From positions 1,364,001-1,428,000 of the forward strand of contig OY776378.1 of the NCBI GenBank assembly GCA_963675575.1: a stretch of 64,000 nucleotides of DNA, given 5' to 3'. This DNA comes from JAGLOK01 sp963675575 (GTDB lineage Bacteria > Bacillota > Clostridia > Christensenellales > UMGS416). Both the position numbers and the translations under genes were made by a program. Each line of letters opens with the position of its first letter. Positions within the stretch are counted from its first letter, which is position 1. This document shows positions 33,052 to 40,800 of this stretch, piece by piece. The notes beneath the pieces were generated by a model. It was not told the origin of the DNA. It saw only the letters and a program-made list of their open reading frames with translations, and made no database searches.

Positions 33052-34962
33052 ATGAGCAAAGAAACATTTTATATTACAACGCCGATATATTACCCGAGCA
33101 ATAAACTTCATTTGGGCAATTCGTATTGTACTGTTGCAGCCGATACTATGGCTCGCTATAAAAGACTTAGAGGCTATGATGTCTATTTTTTAACGGGAAC
33201 TGACGAGCATGGACAAAAGCTTGAAAGAAGGGCGGCTCAGGAAGGCAAAAAACCGCTTGAATATATAGATGATATTGTGGATTGGATAAAAAACCTGTGG
33301 GACATAATGGATATAACACATGATGATTTTATCCGTACCACTGAAGAACGGCATGAAAAAGTAGTTCAAAAAATATTTAAGCAGTTATATGATCAAGGTG
33401 ATATATATTTAAGTTCTTATGAGGGATGGTATTGCACGGACTGCGAAAGCTTTTGGACTGAGACACAACTTGTCGAGGGGAAATGCCCGGATTGCCACAG
33501 AGCTGTGGAAATGACAAGTGAGGATGCCTATTTCTTCAGGTTATCAAAATATCAGGACTGGCTCCTTAATTACATAAACGGTAACCCGGATTTTATACAG
33601 CCAAAATCCCGTGCGAACGAAATGATCAAAAACTTTATCGAGCCGGGACTTGAGGATTTGTGTGTTTCCAGAACTACTTTTTCATGGGGGATTCCTGTCT
33701 CTTTTGATGAGGAGCATGTTGTTTATGTTTGGATTGATGCATTGTCAAACTACATTACAGCTTTGGGATATGGCAGCGATGATGACTCTCTATTCAAAAG
33801 ATATTGGCCTGCGGATATACACTATGTAGGAAAAGATATTATTCGCTTTCATACAATCATTTGGCCAATTATGCTGCATGCGCTTGGAGTGGAGCTTCCA
33901 AAGCAGATCATTGGACATGGCTGGCTTATACTCGAATCTGGGAAAATGAGCAAATCAAAAGGCAATGTGGTGGACCCTGAGCTGTTGGTAAACAAATATT
34001 CTCTGGATGCGGTCAGATACTTTATTTTAAGGGAAATGCCTTTCGGCAATGATTTCATTTTTTCAAATGAAGGAATGCTCAGGCGAATAAATGCCGACTT
34101 AGCCAATGATTTAGGCAACCTTGTTCACAGGACAGTGGCAATGGTTAAAAAGTACTGTGATGGGGTCATACCCAACTCAACATACAAGGGTGAGCACGAA
34201 AAGCTTATTGAAGAAGTATATAAAAACACTCTCAACACATATGCGGAACTGATGGATAAAATGTATCTGTCGCAGGCGCTTGAGAATGTCTTTAAAATGA
34301 TTTCCGAGCTTAATCGCTATATTGACCTTACCGCACCGTGGGTATTGGCTAGAAAAGAGGAAAAACGCGAGGAGTTAGCTTCTGTGATGTATTACCTGTG
34401 CGAAGGCATCAGGATTTCAGCTGTTATGCTTTCGCCTTTTATGACAAGCACACCACAGAAAATATTTACTCAGCTTGGCATTGATGAAGAATTTGCTAAG
34501 TGGGAAAGCATAGAGAGCTTTGGAAGTAAAATAGCAGGAAGTAAAGTTGTACCGGGAGATGCGCTTTTCCCGAGGCTTGACATTGAGGCCGAGCTTGAAG
34601 AACTTGCCCCAACTAAGAAGGCAAGACCTCAAAAAGAGGAAATCACTATAGACGACTTTGCAAAGCTTGATTTAAGAACAGCGGTAGTTACCGCTTGCGA
34701 AAAAGTTGAGAAATCCGACAAACTTCTAAAGCTTCAGCTTGATGTTGGAGGCGCAACAAGGCAGGTTGTTTCAGGAATAGCAAAAGACTATACGCCTGAA
34801 GAGATGGTGGGAAAAAAAGTTGTATTGGTGTATAATTTAAAACCGGTGAAGCTTCGCGGAGTATTGAGTGAAGGAATGGTGCTTTGCGGAGAAGACGAAA
34901 ACGGAAAGCTTTCCCTTGCCAAATTATATGATGATTTGGGAGAGGGATGTGAGGTCAGATAA
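33052..34962 (+). CDS. metG: Methionyl-tRNA synthetase
   Basis: A 636-residue class I synthetase with the C-terminal EMAP/Trbp111-type tRNA-binding domain (from about 530, ITIDDFAKLDLRTAVV). The HIGH-type motif is HLGN near residue 22, the KMSKS motif is KMSKSKG near 300, and a zinc knuckle (CTDC and CPDC) lies near 127-147. The start follows TAGGAG, 23 bases after the T-box terminator. Regulation by the Met T-box is clear. tatD begins two bases after its stop. Confidence 0.97.
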   Translation: MSKETFYITTPIYYPSNKLHLGNSYCTVAADTMARYKRLRGYDVYFLTGTDEHGQKLERRAAQEGKKPLEYIDDIVDWIKNLWDIMDITHDDFIRTTEERHEKVVQKIFKQLYDQGDIYLSSYEGWYCTDCESFWTETQLVEGKCPDCHRAVEMTSEDAYFFRLSKYQDWLLNYINGNPDFIQPKSRANEMIKNFIEPGLEDLCVSRTTFSWGIPVSFDEEHVVYVWIDALSNYITALGYGSDDDSLFKRYWPADIHYVGKDIIRFHTIIWPIMLHALGVELPKQIIGHGWLILESGKMSKSKGNVVDPELLVNKYSLDAVRYFILREMPFGNDFIFSNEGMLRRINADLANDLGNLVHRTVAMVKKYCDGVIPNSTYKGEHEKLIEEVYKNTLNTYAELMDKMYLSQALENVFKMISELNRYIDLTAPWVLARKEEKREELASVMYYLCEGIRISAVMLSPFMTSTPQKIFTQLGIDEEFAKWESIESFGSKIAGSKVVPGDALFPRLDIEAELEELAPTKKARPQKEEITIDDFAKLDLRTAVVTACEKVEKSDKLLKLQLDVGGATRQVVSGIAKDYTPEEMVGKKVVLVYNLKPVKLRGVLSEGMVLCGEDENGKLSLAKLYDDLGEGCEVR

Positions 34963-34964
34963 TC

Positions 34965-35741
34965 GTGGGATTTATAGACACACATGTTCATTTGGATGAT
35001 GAGCGTTTTGACATCGACAGACATGAAGTAATATCTTCTCTCTGTGCAAACGGTGTTGATGCGGTAGTTTCATGCGCGGATTCTATGCCTTCGGCGAAAA
35101 AAGTTATTGAACTTTCAAATATATACGATAAAGTGTTTGCTGCAGTTGGAATACACCCGCATAATGCGAAAAACTTCGTATATGATGATATTTATACTTT
35201 GGAAGAAATGCTGAAAATAAAAAAAGTAGTTGCTATTGGTGAAATCGGGCTTGACTATCATTATGATTTTTCACCGCGTGATATACAAAGATTCTGCATG
35301 TTTGAACACATAGATTTAGCAAAAAAGTACGATATGCCCATAGTGTTCCATGTTCGCGAAGCATATGGTGATTTCATAGATATATTAAGGGATGGCGGCA
35401 TACCGCATCATTCTGTAGTACATTCATATTCAGGAAGCCGCGAAACGGTCAAAGAATGCTTGGACAATGGAATGATGATATCTTTTACGGGTGTCATCAC
35501 TTTTAAAAACGCGCATAGAATACGAGAGGTTGTTGAATATGTGCCGATTGAAAGAATAATGATTGAAACCGACTGTCCATATATGACTCCGGAACCATAT
35601 CGGGGGCGCAGAAATGAGCCCAAGCATGTTGCGCAAGTAGCGGCAATGATTGCCGAAACTAAAAAAATGGACATTAAAGACGTGGCTGAGCACACCAGAC
35701 AAAATGCTTTGAAATTTTTTAGAATAAGTGAGATAAAATGA
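34965..35741 (+). CDS. tatD: TatD-family metal-dependent deoxyribonuclease
   Basis: A 258-residue TatD-type TIM-barrel hydrolase. Metal-binding motifs are in order: DTHVHLDD, GEIGLDYHY, VFHVREAYGD, VHSYSG and IETDCPYMTPEP. Family members act as 3'-5' exonucleases in DNA repair. It starts at a GTG at 34965, nine bases after GAGGT in the end of metG; the metG-tatD pair is common in Firmicutes. It overlaps the radical SAM gene by ATGA. Confidence 0.94.
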   Translation: MGFIDTHVHLDDERFDIDRHEVISSLCANGVDAVVSCADSMPSAKKVIELSNIYDKVFAAVGIHPHNAKNFVYDDIYTLEEMLKIKKVVAIGEIGLDYHYDFSPRDIQRFCMFEHIDLAKKYDMPIVFHVREAYGDFIDILRDGGIPHHSVVHSYSGSRETVKECLDNGMMISFTGVITFKNAHRIREVVEYVPIERIMIETDCPYMTPEPYRGRRNEPKHVAQVAAMIAETKKMDIKDVAEHTRQNALKFFRISEIK

Positions 35742-36340
35742 ATAAGACTTATATTTACATACACAACAATTCTTTATACATTAATCTTACAAACAGCTGC
35801 ACAAACAGCTGTGATTTTTGCATTAGAAATCAAATGGACGGTATAGACGGCTACGATCTATGGCTATCAAAAGATCCGGAGACAAAAGACATCATAGAAA
35901 GCCTGGAAGAATTTGATGTAATGAATTATAAAGAAATAGTATTTTGCGGATATGGAGAGCCAACAATGAAGCTTGATGTTTTGCTTGAGAGTGCAAAACA
36001 CATAAAAGAAAACTATCCAGAAATGAAAACTAGGATTAACACAAATGGGCAGGCCAATCTGTATCATAAAAAAGATATAACACCATTGTTTGAAGGATTG
36101 ATTGACAAAATTTCAATTTCTCTTAATGCTCCAAATTCAAAGGAATATCAAGATATTTGTCACAGCGGTTTTGGAGAGCAAGCATTTGATGGGATACTGG
36201 AATTTTCAAAGCTTGCAAAAAAACATGTGCCAAATGTAAGACTTACGGTAATTGATTTAATAGGGGAAGAAAAAATAGCGAGATGTCAGTCTCTCGCTGA
36301 TGAAAATGAATTGACTCTTTACGTAAGAAAGTCAATTTAA
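35738..36340 (+). CDS. TatD-linked radical SAM protein
   Basis: A 200-residue radical SAM protein of the small family found next to tatD. Cys21, Cys25 and Cys28 (CTNSCDFC) bind the [4Fe-4S] cluster. FCGYGEPTMK corresponds to the SAM-binding GGE-like motif, and RINTNGQ and KISISLNAP follow in the usual barrel positions. No SPASM domain is present. The substrate is not known. The reason for its constant pairing with TatD is also not known; a nucleic acid or small-molecule substrate is possible. Confidence 0.88.
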   Translation: MNKTYIYIHNNSLYINLTNSCTNSCDFCIRNQMDGIDGYDLWLSKDPETKDIIESLEEFDVMNYKEIVFCGYGEPTMKLDVLLESAKHIKENYPEMKTRINTNGQANLYHKKDITPLFEGLIDKISISLNAPNSKEYQDICHSGFGEQAFDGILEFSKLAKKHVPNVRLTVIDLIGEEKIARCQSLADENELTLYVRKSI

Positions 36341-36354
36341 TGAGGTAAAATTTT

Positions 36355-37146
36355 ATGTTGATTGATTTTCACACACATTGCTTTGCGGATTCAATATATG
36401 AAAAAGCAATAGCTTCGCTTGTGGAGCTTTCAGGCGGATATAAACCATGCCATGACGGAAGTTTGAACGGTCTTTTGAAATCAATGGATGATATGAATGT
36501 TGATATAAGCGTTGTTCATTCAATTGCCACTAAGCCAAAGCAAACGCCTGTTATTAATGATTGGGTTATATCCATAAAAAGCGAAAGAATAGTTCCATTT
36601 GGAACTGTACATCCTGATTTTGAGGACTGGGAGATGGAGATCGATAGGCTGAACGCGGCTGGAATTAAGGGGATTAAATTTCATCCTGATTATCAAGGTT
36701 TCTATTCAGATGACAAAAAGGTATATCCGATTTATGAAAAGGTCGCACAAGAAAAAATGATTGCATTGTTTCATTGCGGGAAGGACATAGCTTTTCCGGA
36801 TTTCGTGAGGAATACTCCTAGGCACATGAAAAATGTGATATTAGACATTCCGGAACTGACCGTTGTCGGAGCGCATATGGGCGGACACGAAATGTTTGAT
36901 GAAGTATATGAAATTTTGACACCGCTAAATTTATATATCGATACATCTTTCGCGCATTATATTTTGGGCGATGAGGAATTCACAAAACTTATTAAAAAGC
37001 ACGGTGTGGAAAGAGTGCTATTTGGTTCTGATTCGCCTTGGGATGACGCGGGCGAACAGGTGAAAATAATAGATTCATTGGATTTCACATCCAAAGAAAA
37101 AGATAAGATATTCAGCGAAAATGCGAAAGGTCTGTTAAATATATAA
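36355..37146 (+). CDS. Amidohydrolase-family protein (amidohydrolase 2 type)
   Basis: A 263-residue TIM-barrel amidohydrolase. DFHTHCF at the start (HxH), GIKFHPDYQGF, LFHCGKD, VVGAHMGG and LFGSDSPWDD supply the metal and catalytic residues of the amidohydrolase 2 group (decarboxylases and hydrolases of the ACMS decarboxylase type). GAGGT lies ahead of the ATG. It follows the radical SAM gene by 14 bases and ends this operon. The reaction cannot be named. Confidence 0.82.
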   Translation: MLIDFHTHCFADSIYEKAIASLVELSGGYKPCHDGSLNGLLKSMDDMNVDISVVHSIATKPKQTPVINDWVISIKSERIVPFGTVHPDFEDWEMEIDRLNAAGIKGIKFHPDYQGFYSDDKKVYPIYEKVAQEKMIALFHCGKDIAFPDFVRNTPRHMKNVILDIPELTVVGAHMGGHEMFDEVYEILTPLNLYIDTSFAHYILGDEEFTKLIKKHGVERVLFGSDSPWDDAGEQVKIIDSLDFTSKEKDKIFSENAKGLLNI

Positions 37147-37322
37147 ATATCTTAATGGGTTTTTCATAATCACATATTTAAAATAGACAATATTCATATT
37201 ATGTTAAATTTAAGAAAAAATATATCTTTTACGAAACGATTACAAAAAAATTAATTAAAAAAAAACTGTTGTTTTTGTCGCTAAAAAATGATTATATATT
37301 ATTGCGTAAGGCAAACTTGGAT

Positions 37323-37349
37323 TTGCCGAGCATAATTATGCGATATAAT
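37323..37349 (+). promoter_or_regulatory. Possible promoter and operator of the zinc-ribbon gene
   Basis: TTGCCG (37323-37328), 15 bases and TATAAT (37344-37349). The spacer holds a perfect 12-base palindrome, GCATAATTATGC (37330-37341), a good operator candidate. The rest of the gap 37147-37322 is AT-rich with nothing else visible. Confidence 0.5.
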
Positions 37350-37369
37350 ATTCTGAGGTGTAATAAATT

Positions 37370-37750
37370 ATGGCTATCAAGAAGTGTGAAAAATGCGAGC
37401 TTAATTATGTTAAAGAGGGAGAGCATTATTGCAAAGTATGTAAAAAGCTTTTAGAGGGCAACAGAGCTGCTAAGGAAAAGGCGGAACTATGTCCGTCTTG
37501 TGGCGAGAGAGTTGTAGCAAAAGGCTTTGAACTATGTAGAGTTTGCCTGTCGGACAGACTGGATACTGTAGAAACACTTGAAGATGAAAATGGAGACGTT
37601 TTGGATCAAAGCATCATACCTGCCGATATGGAGATATCTGAAATTGACGTGGTTGACGATGTGGACGAAGAGGTTCCCGCTGATATAAAAAGTGAACTGG
37701 ACGAAGACGAAGATGAATTTGATTTGTCTTATGAAGAGGAAGAACTATAA
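37370..37750 (+). CDS. Zinc-ribbon protein with acidic tail, function unknown
   Basis: A 126-residue protein I cannot assign to a named family. The N-terminal 65 residues carry four CxxC pairs (CEKC, CKVC, CPSC, CRVC), enough for two zinc ribbons. The C-terminal 60 residues are strongly acidic with clusters of Asp and Glu (for example DEDEDEFDLSYEEEEL) and no Cys. Such a zinc-finger plus acidic tail layout suggests binding to nucleic acid or to RNA polymerase, but this is inference. GAGGTG before the ATG fixes the start. The metallophosphoesterase gene follows closely. Confidence 0.8.
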   Translation: MAIKKCEKCELNYVKEGEHYCKVCKKLLEGNRAAKEKAELCPSCGERVVAKGFELCRVCLSDRLDTVETLEDENGDVLDQSIIPADMEISEIDVVDDVDEEVPADIKSELDEDEDEFDLSYEEEEL

Positions 37751-37773
37751 AGCACTTGTGGAAAGTAATCCAA

Positions 37774-38469
37774 ATGAATATATATGCAATATCTGATTTG
37801 CACTTACCTGGAAACAATGACAAACCAATGGATATTTTCGGAGACCATTGGACCGATCACTGGCAACAAATTACCAACTATTGGGAACAAACCATAACAG
37901 AAGATGACATAGTCTTAATAGCCGGGGATATTTCATGGGCAATGACTTTTGATGATGTTAGAGAAGATCTTGATAAAATATCTTCAATGCCCGGACATAA
38001 AGTTATGCTTCGTGGGAATCATGACTATTGGTGGCAGTCGATTACAAAGCTCAGGCATATATTACCTGAAAAGATGTATGCTTTGCAAAACGATGCTGTC
38101 AGGATTGGCCGTTATGTGATCTGTGGCACTCGCGGTTGGAATTGTCCCGGGTTTAAACAATTTAACCAAACCGATGATAAAATATATAGAAGGGAAGCAG
38201 AGCGTCTTAAGCTTTCTCTAAAGCATGCACTAAAACAAAGTGATGTGGATACAAAGCTTGTGGTTATGATGCATTATCCGCCATTTAACGACAAGCAGGA
38301 CGAAAATCTTTTCACCCGGCAACTAGAAGACGCAAACCCTGAGATTGTTATTTACGGGCATTTACATGGGTTTGGCGCTGCTAACGCATTTGAGGGAAAT
38401 CTGCGGGGAGTTGAATATAAAATGACCGCCTGCGATTATATTAATTTTGAACCGGTAAGGATACTATAA
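37774..38469 (+). CDS. Metallophosphoesterase
   Basis: A 231-residue calcineurin-like phosphoesterase. The metal-binding motifs are complete: YAISDLHLPG, AGDISWAM, LRGNHDYWW, MMHYPP and YGHLHG. It probably hydrolyses a phosphomonoester or diester in the cytoplasm; the substrate is unknown. I start it at the ATG at 37774, eight bases after GGAAAG, rather than at the TTG 18 bases upstream. It may share the transcript of the zinc-ribbon gene. A strong terminator follows. Confidence 0.88.
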   Translation: MNIYAISDLHLPGNNDKPMDIFGDHWTDHWQQITNYWEQTITEDDIVLIAGDISWAMTFDDVREDLDKISSMPGHKVMLRGNHDYWWQSITKLRHILPEKMYALQNDAVRIGRYVICGTRGWNCPGFKQFNQTDDKIYRREAERLKLSLKHALKQSDVDTKLVVMMHYPPFNDKQDENLFTRQLEDANPEIVIYGHLHGFGAANAFEGNLRGVEYKMTACDYINFEPVRIL

Positions 38470-38486
38470 TAATTAACTAATATATT

Positions 38487-38524
38487 AAAAGCGTTAAGCC
38501 TAAATTAGGCTTAACGCTTTTTTG
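38487..38524 (+). terminator. Strong intrinsic terminator
   Basis: A perfect 16 bp stem (AAAAGCGTTAAGCCTA with its complement) and a three-base loop end in a run of Ts. It separates the metallophosphoesterase from the dcw cluster. Confidence 0.92.
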
Positions 38525-38802
38525 CTATTTGCGCATTTTATATTTAAGTCATTAAACAGTTGACAATAATATATTTAATGTGCCAATACAATGAATAATT
38601 ACTTATTTTAAGCTACATATACACATCAAACCACTGACACCATGCTTCCACCACTTTGCACCACAGCCAAAAATGTAGTGATTTTTGCATGAAAAAGCCA
38701 AACTATCACACATAATCCGAACGCTTGTACTTATAGTAAAAACATAAATACAATAAAACGAAAATGTTTCTGTTTTTTTTCTTGCAAAGTTATAAAAATG
38801 GG
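38525..38802. other. Intergenic stretch upstream of the dcw promoter
   Basis: About 280 bases with no supported gene. A minus-strand open frame crosses into mraZ but has no ribosome site or recognisable motif. No structured RNA is evident. Confidence 0.5.
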
Positions 38803-38830
38803 TTGAAAAAACATTGAAATGGGTTATAAT
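38803..38830 (+). promoter_or_regulatory. Promoter of the dcw (mraZ) operon
   Basis: TTGAAA (38803-38808), 16 bases, TATAAT (38825-38830). The MraZ-box-like repeats begin nine bases downstream. Confidence 0.75.
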
Positions 38831-38838
38831 AGCACTAT

Positions 38839-38863
38839 AGTGTTTAAGAGTGGTTAAGAGTGG
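38839..38863 (+). promoter_or_regulatory. MraZ-box-like direct repeats
   Basis: AGTGT, AGTGG and AGTGG begin at 38839, 38849 and 38859, exactly ten bases apart; the last two sit in a perfect tandem TTAAGAGTGG. MraZ represses its own operon through GTGG/TGGG-type repeats with this spacing just upstream of its gene, so autoregulation is likely. Confidence 0.7.
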
Positions 38864-38908
38864 TGAATAAAACACCTGAATTTCTAAAAAAGCACAACTG
38901 GAGATAAT

Positions 38909-39349
38909 ATGCCGCGCTTCATGGGTAAATATACTCATACAGTGGACGATAAGGGCCGCGCCTTCATTCCCGCAAAGTTCAGAGACGAACTTGGGGAAAG
39001 CTTTGTTGTATGTAAAGGATTTCACGAAAAATGCCTATATGTCTTTCCTGATAAAGTGTTTGACGCTATTGGCGAAAAGCTTTTGGGCGAATCGCTTTTT
39101 GACGAAAGCATAGCAAAAGTACAAAGAGAATTTTATTCAAACTCGGCTCCGGTTGAGCTGGATAAACAGGGACGAATAGTAATACCACAGGATTTAAGAG
39201 ACTATGCCGGAATACAAAAAGAAGTAACAATAACCGGTGCGGGAACGAGAATCGAGATTTGGGACAAAGAAACACTGAACGAGAACATTGATCCCAATGG
39301 AATGAAAGTCGCTTTGAGAAACATCAAGGCGCAAGGGAAAAGTATTTAA
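38909..39349 (+). CDS. mraZ: Division/cell wall cluster regulator MraZ
   Basis: A 146-residue MraZ with two AbrB-like swapped-hairpin halves, each with the conserved DxxxR core (DDKGRAFIPAKFRDEL and DKQGRIVIPQDLRDYA). It is the transcriptional regulator that heads the dcw operon. GGAG lies before the ATG. Its presumed binding repeats are 45-70 bases upstream. The stop overlaps the rsmH start (TAATG). Confidence 0.97.
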   Translation: MPRFMGKYTHTVDDKGRAFIPAKFRDELGESFVVCKGFHEKCLYVFPDKVFDAIGEKLLGESLFDESIAKVQREFYSNSAPVELDKQGRIVIPQDLRDYAGIQKEVTITGAGTRIEIWDKETLNENIDPNGMKVALRNIKAQGKSI

Positions 39350-40302
39350 TGGCCGCCGCAAATTTCAAACATACCCCCATCCTTATTAATGATGTGGCGG
39401 CCTTATTTTTATTAAAACCCGGAATGGTGCTGATTGACGGAACACTTGGGGGGGGAGGGCATTCTGAAAGATTGCTTGAAGAAATCGCACCGGATGGAAA
39501 ACTTATTGGAATAGACCGAGATCCTGCGGCGATAGATGCAGCTTCAAAAAGGCTTGAGAGATTCGGCCGGAATTTTATACCGGTAAGAGGAAATTATAAA
39601 AACTCAGTTAAGATTGCTAAGGAACTTGGATATGAGGGTGTTGATGGGATGTTGCTGGATTTAGGAGTTTCATCCCATCAATTAGACACACCTGAACGAG
39701 GCTTTTCATATAGATTCGATGCCCCTTTGGATATGAGGATGAACCCTGATGATGCGATTAGCGCAAAAGAAGTAGTGAACGACTATTCACAGCAAGAACT
39801 AACCGATATTTTCTTTAAATATGGGGAAGAACGTTTTTCCAGAAGAATAGCCCAAAAAATCATCGAGGCAAGAAGTATAAAACCGATTGAAACAACATTT
39901 GAGTTGGTGGAAATAATAAAAAGCGCTATACCGGCTCCCGCTAGACGAAAAGGCGGACATCCGGCGAAAAGAACATTTCAAGCGATTCGAATAGAAGTGA
40001 ACCAAGAGCTTGAGGATTTAAAAGAAACGGTGAAGGAACTAATAGGACTATTGAATGAAGGTGGTTCACTATGTGTTATTACATTCCATTCCCTTGAAGA
40101 TAGAGCGGTTAAACAAGCGATGAGGGAATTGGAAAATCCATGTACTTGTGAAAACGACGCGCCGATATGCGTTTGCGGCAAAAAGCCGCAAGGGAAAATG
40201 GTTACAAAAAAACCTGTGAGAGCAGGTGAGGAAGAAATTAATGAAAACCCTCGCGCAGAAAGCGCGAAGCTGAGATGCTTCAGAAAGAAAACTATAGATT
40301 AA
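39349..40302 (+). CDS. rsmH: 16S rRNA (cytosine1402-N4)-methyltransferase
   Basis: A 317-residue RsmH (MraW). SAM motif DGTLGGGGHSE near the N-terminus, then MLLDLGVSSHQLD, PLDMRMNP, NDYSQQEL and CVITFHSLEDRAVK, all in family order. It modifies the base of the same nucleotide whose ribose is methylated by RsmI (31358). Position second in the dcw cluster is standard. Confidence 0.97.
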   Translation: MAAANFKHTPILINDVAALFLLKPGMVLIDGTLGGGGHSERLLEEIAPDGKLIGIDRDPAAIDAASKRLERFGRNFIPVRGNYKNSVKIAKELGYEGVDGMLLDLGVSSHQLDTPERGFSYRFDAPLDMRMNPDDAISAKEVVNDYSQQELTDIFFKYGEERFSRRIAQKIIEARSIKPIETTFELVEIIKSAIPAPARRKGGHPAKRTFQAIRIEVNQELEDLKETVKELIGLLNEGGSLCVITFHSLEDRAVKQAMRELENPCTCENDAPICVCGKKPQGKMVTKKPVRAGEEEINENPRAESAKLRCFRKKTID

Positions 40303-40349
40303 GACAATAATACGTTAATAAACAAACACTATGAAAGCAGGGATGACTT

Positions 40350-40775
40350 ATGTTGATGGCATCAACAAGAAAACTAAATTATGGCATAGCCGCTGATACG
40401 GGAATATACACCCGAAACAGACAAATGGTATATAAATATAATATTCAGCATAAAACCGAGACAAAGAAGGTTTCTCAGAAGGCGATATACGCATTAATGT
40501 TCCTTGTTGTGATTTTGCTTTTCAGCTCATGGTTTGGAATGATATTTTTTAAAAGCGTAATATCCGGCGTACAAATGGAAATTAATTCAGTTAACAAAGA
40601 GATAAGAAACATTGAGCAACAAAACAGTATGCTTCAAGCGGAAAAAATTAATGCAGTAGATATAGAGAGCATTAAAATGGCGGCAGAGGGTATGGACATG
40701 TCTCTTCCGGGGACATATCAGGTTGAATATGTTGATACTATTCAAGATGTCGCGAATTTAAAAATTATCGATTAA
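40350..40775 (+). CDS. ftsL: FtsL-like division protein
   Basis: A 141-residue protein with a cytoplasmic N-terminal part, one membrane segment (about 47-67) and a coiled-coil outer stretch (VQMEINSVNKEIRNIEQQNS and on). This is the layout of FtsL/DivIC-type septal proteins, and it lies where ftsL is expected, between rsmH and the PBP gene. Sequence is poorly conserved in this family, so the name rests on position and topology. AGGGAT lies eight bases before the ATG. Confidence 0.8.
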   Translation: MLMASTRKLNYGIAADTGIYTRNRQMVYKYNIQHKTETKKVSQKAIYALMFLVVILLFSSWFGMIFFKSVISGVQMEINSVNKEIRNIEQQNSMLQAEKINAVDIESIKMAAEGMDMSLPGTYQVEYVDTIQDVANLKIID

Positions 40776-40800
40776 GCTAAGTTGCATGGGGGTGTAATAG

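Noticed and set aside
38603..39025. Minus-strand frame of 140 codons running into mraZ
   Set aside because: It overlaps the start of a certain gene, lacks a ribosome site, and its product is a Cys- and His-rich string without family features.
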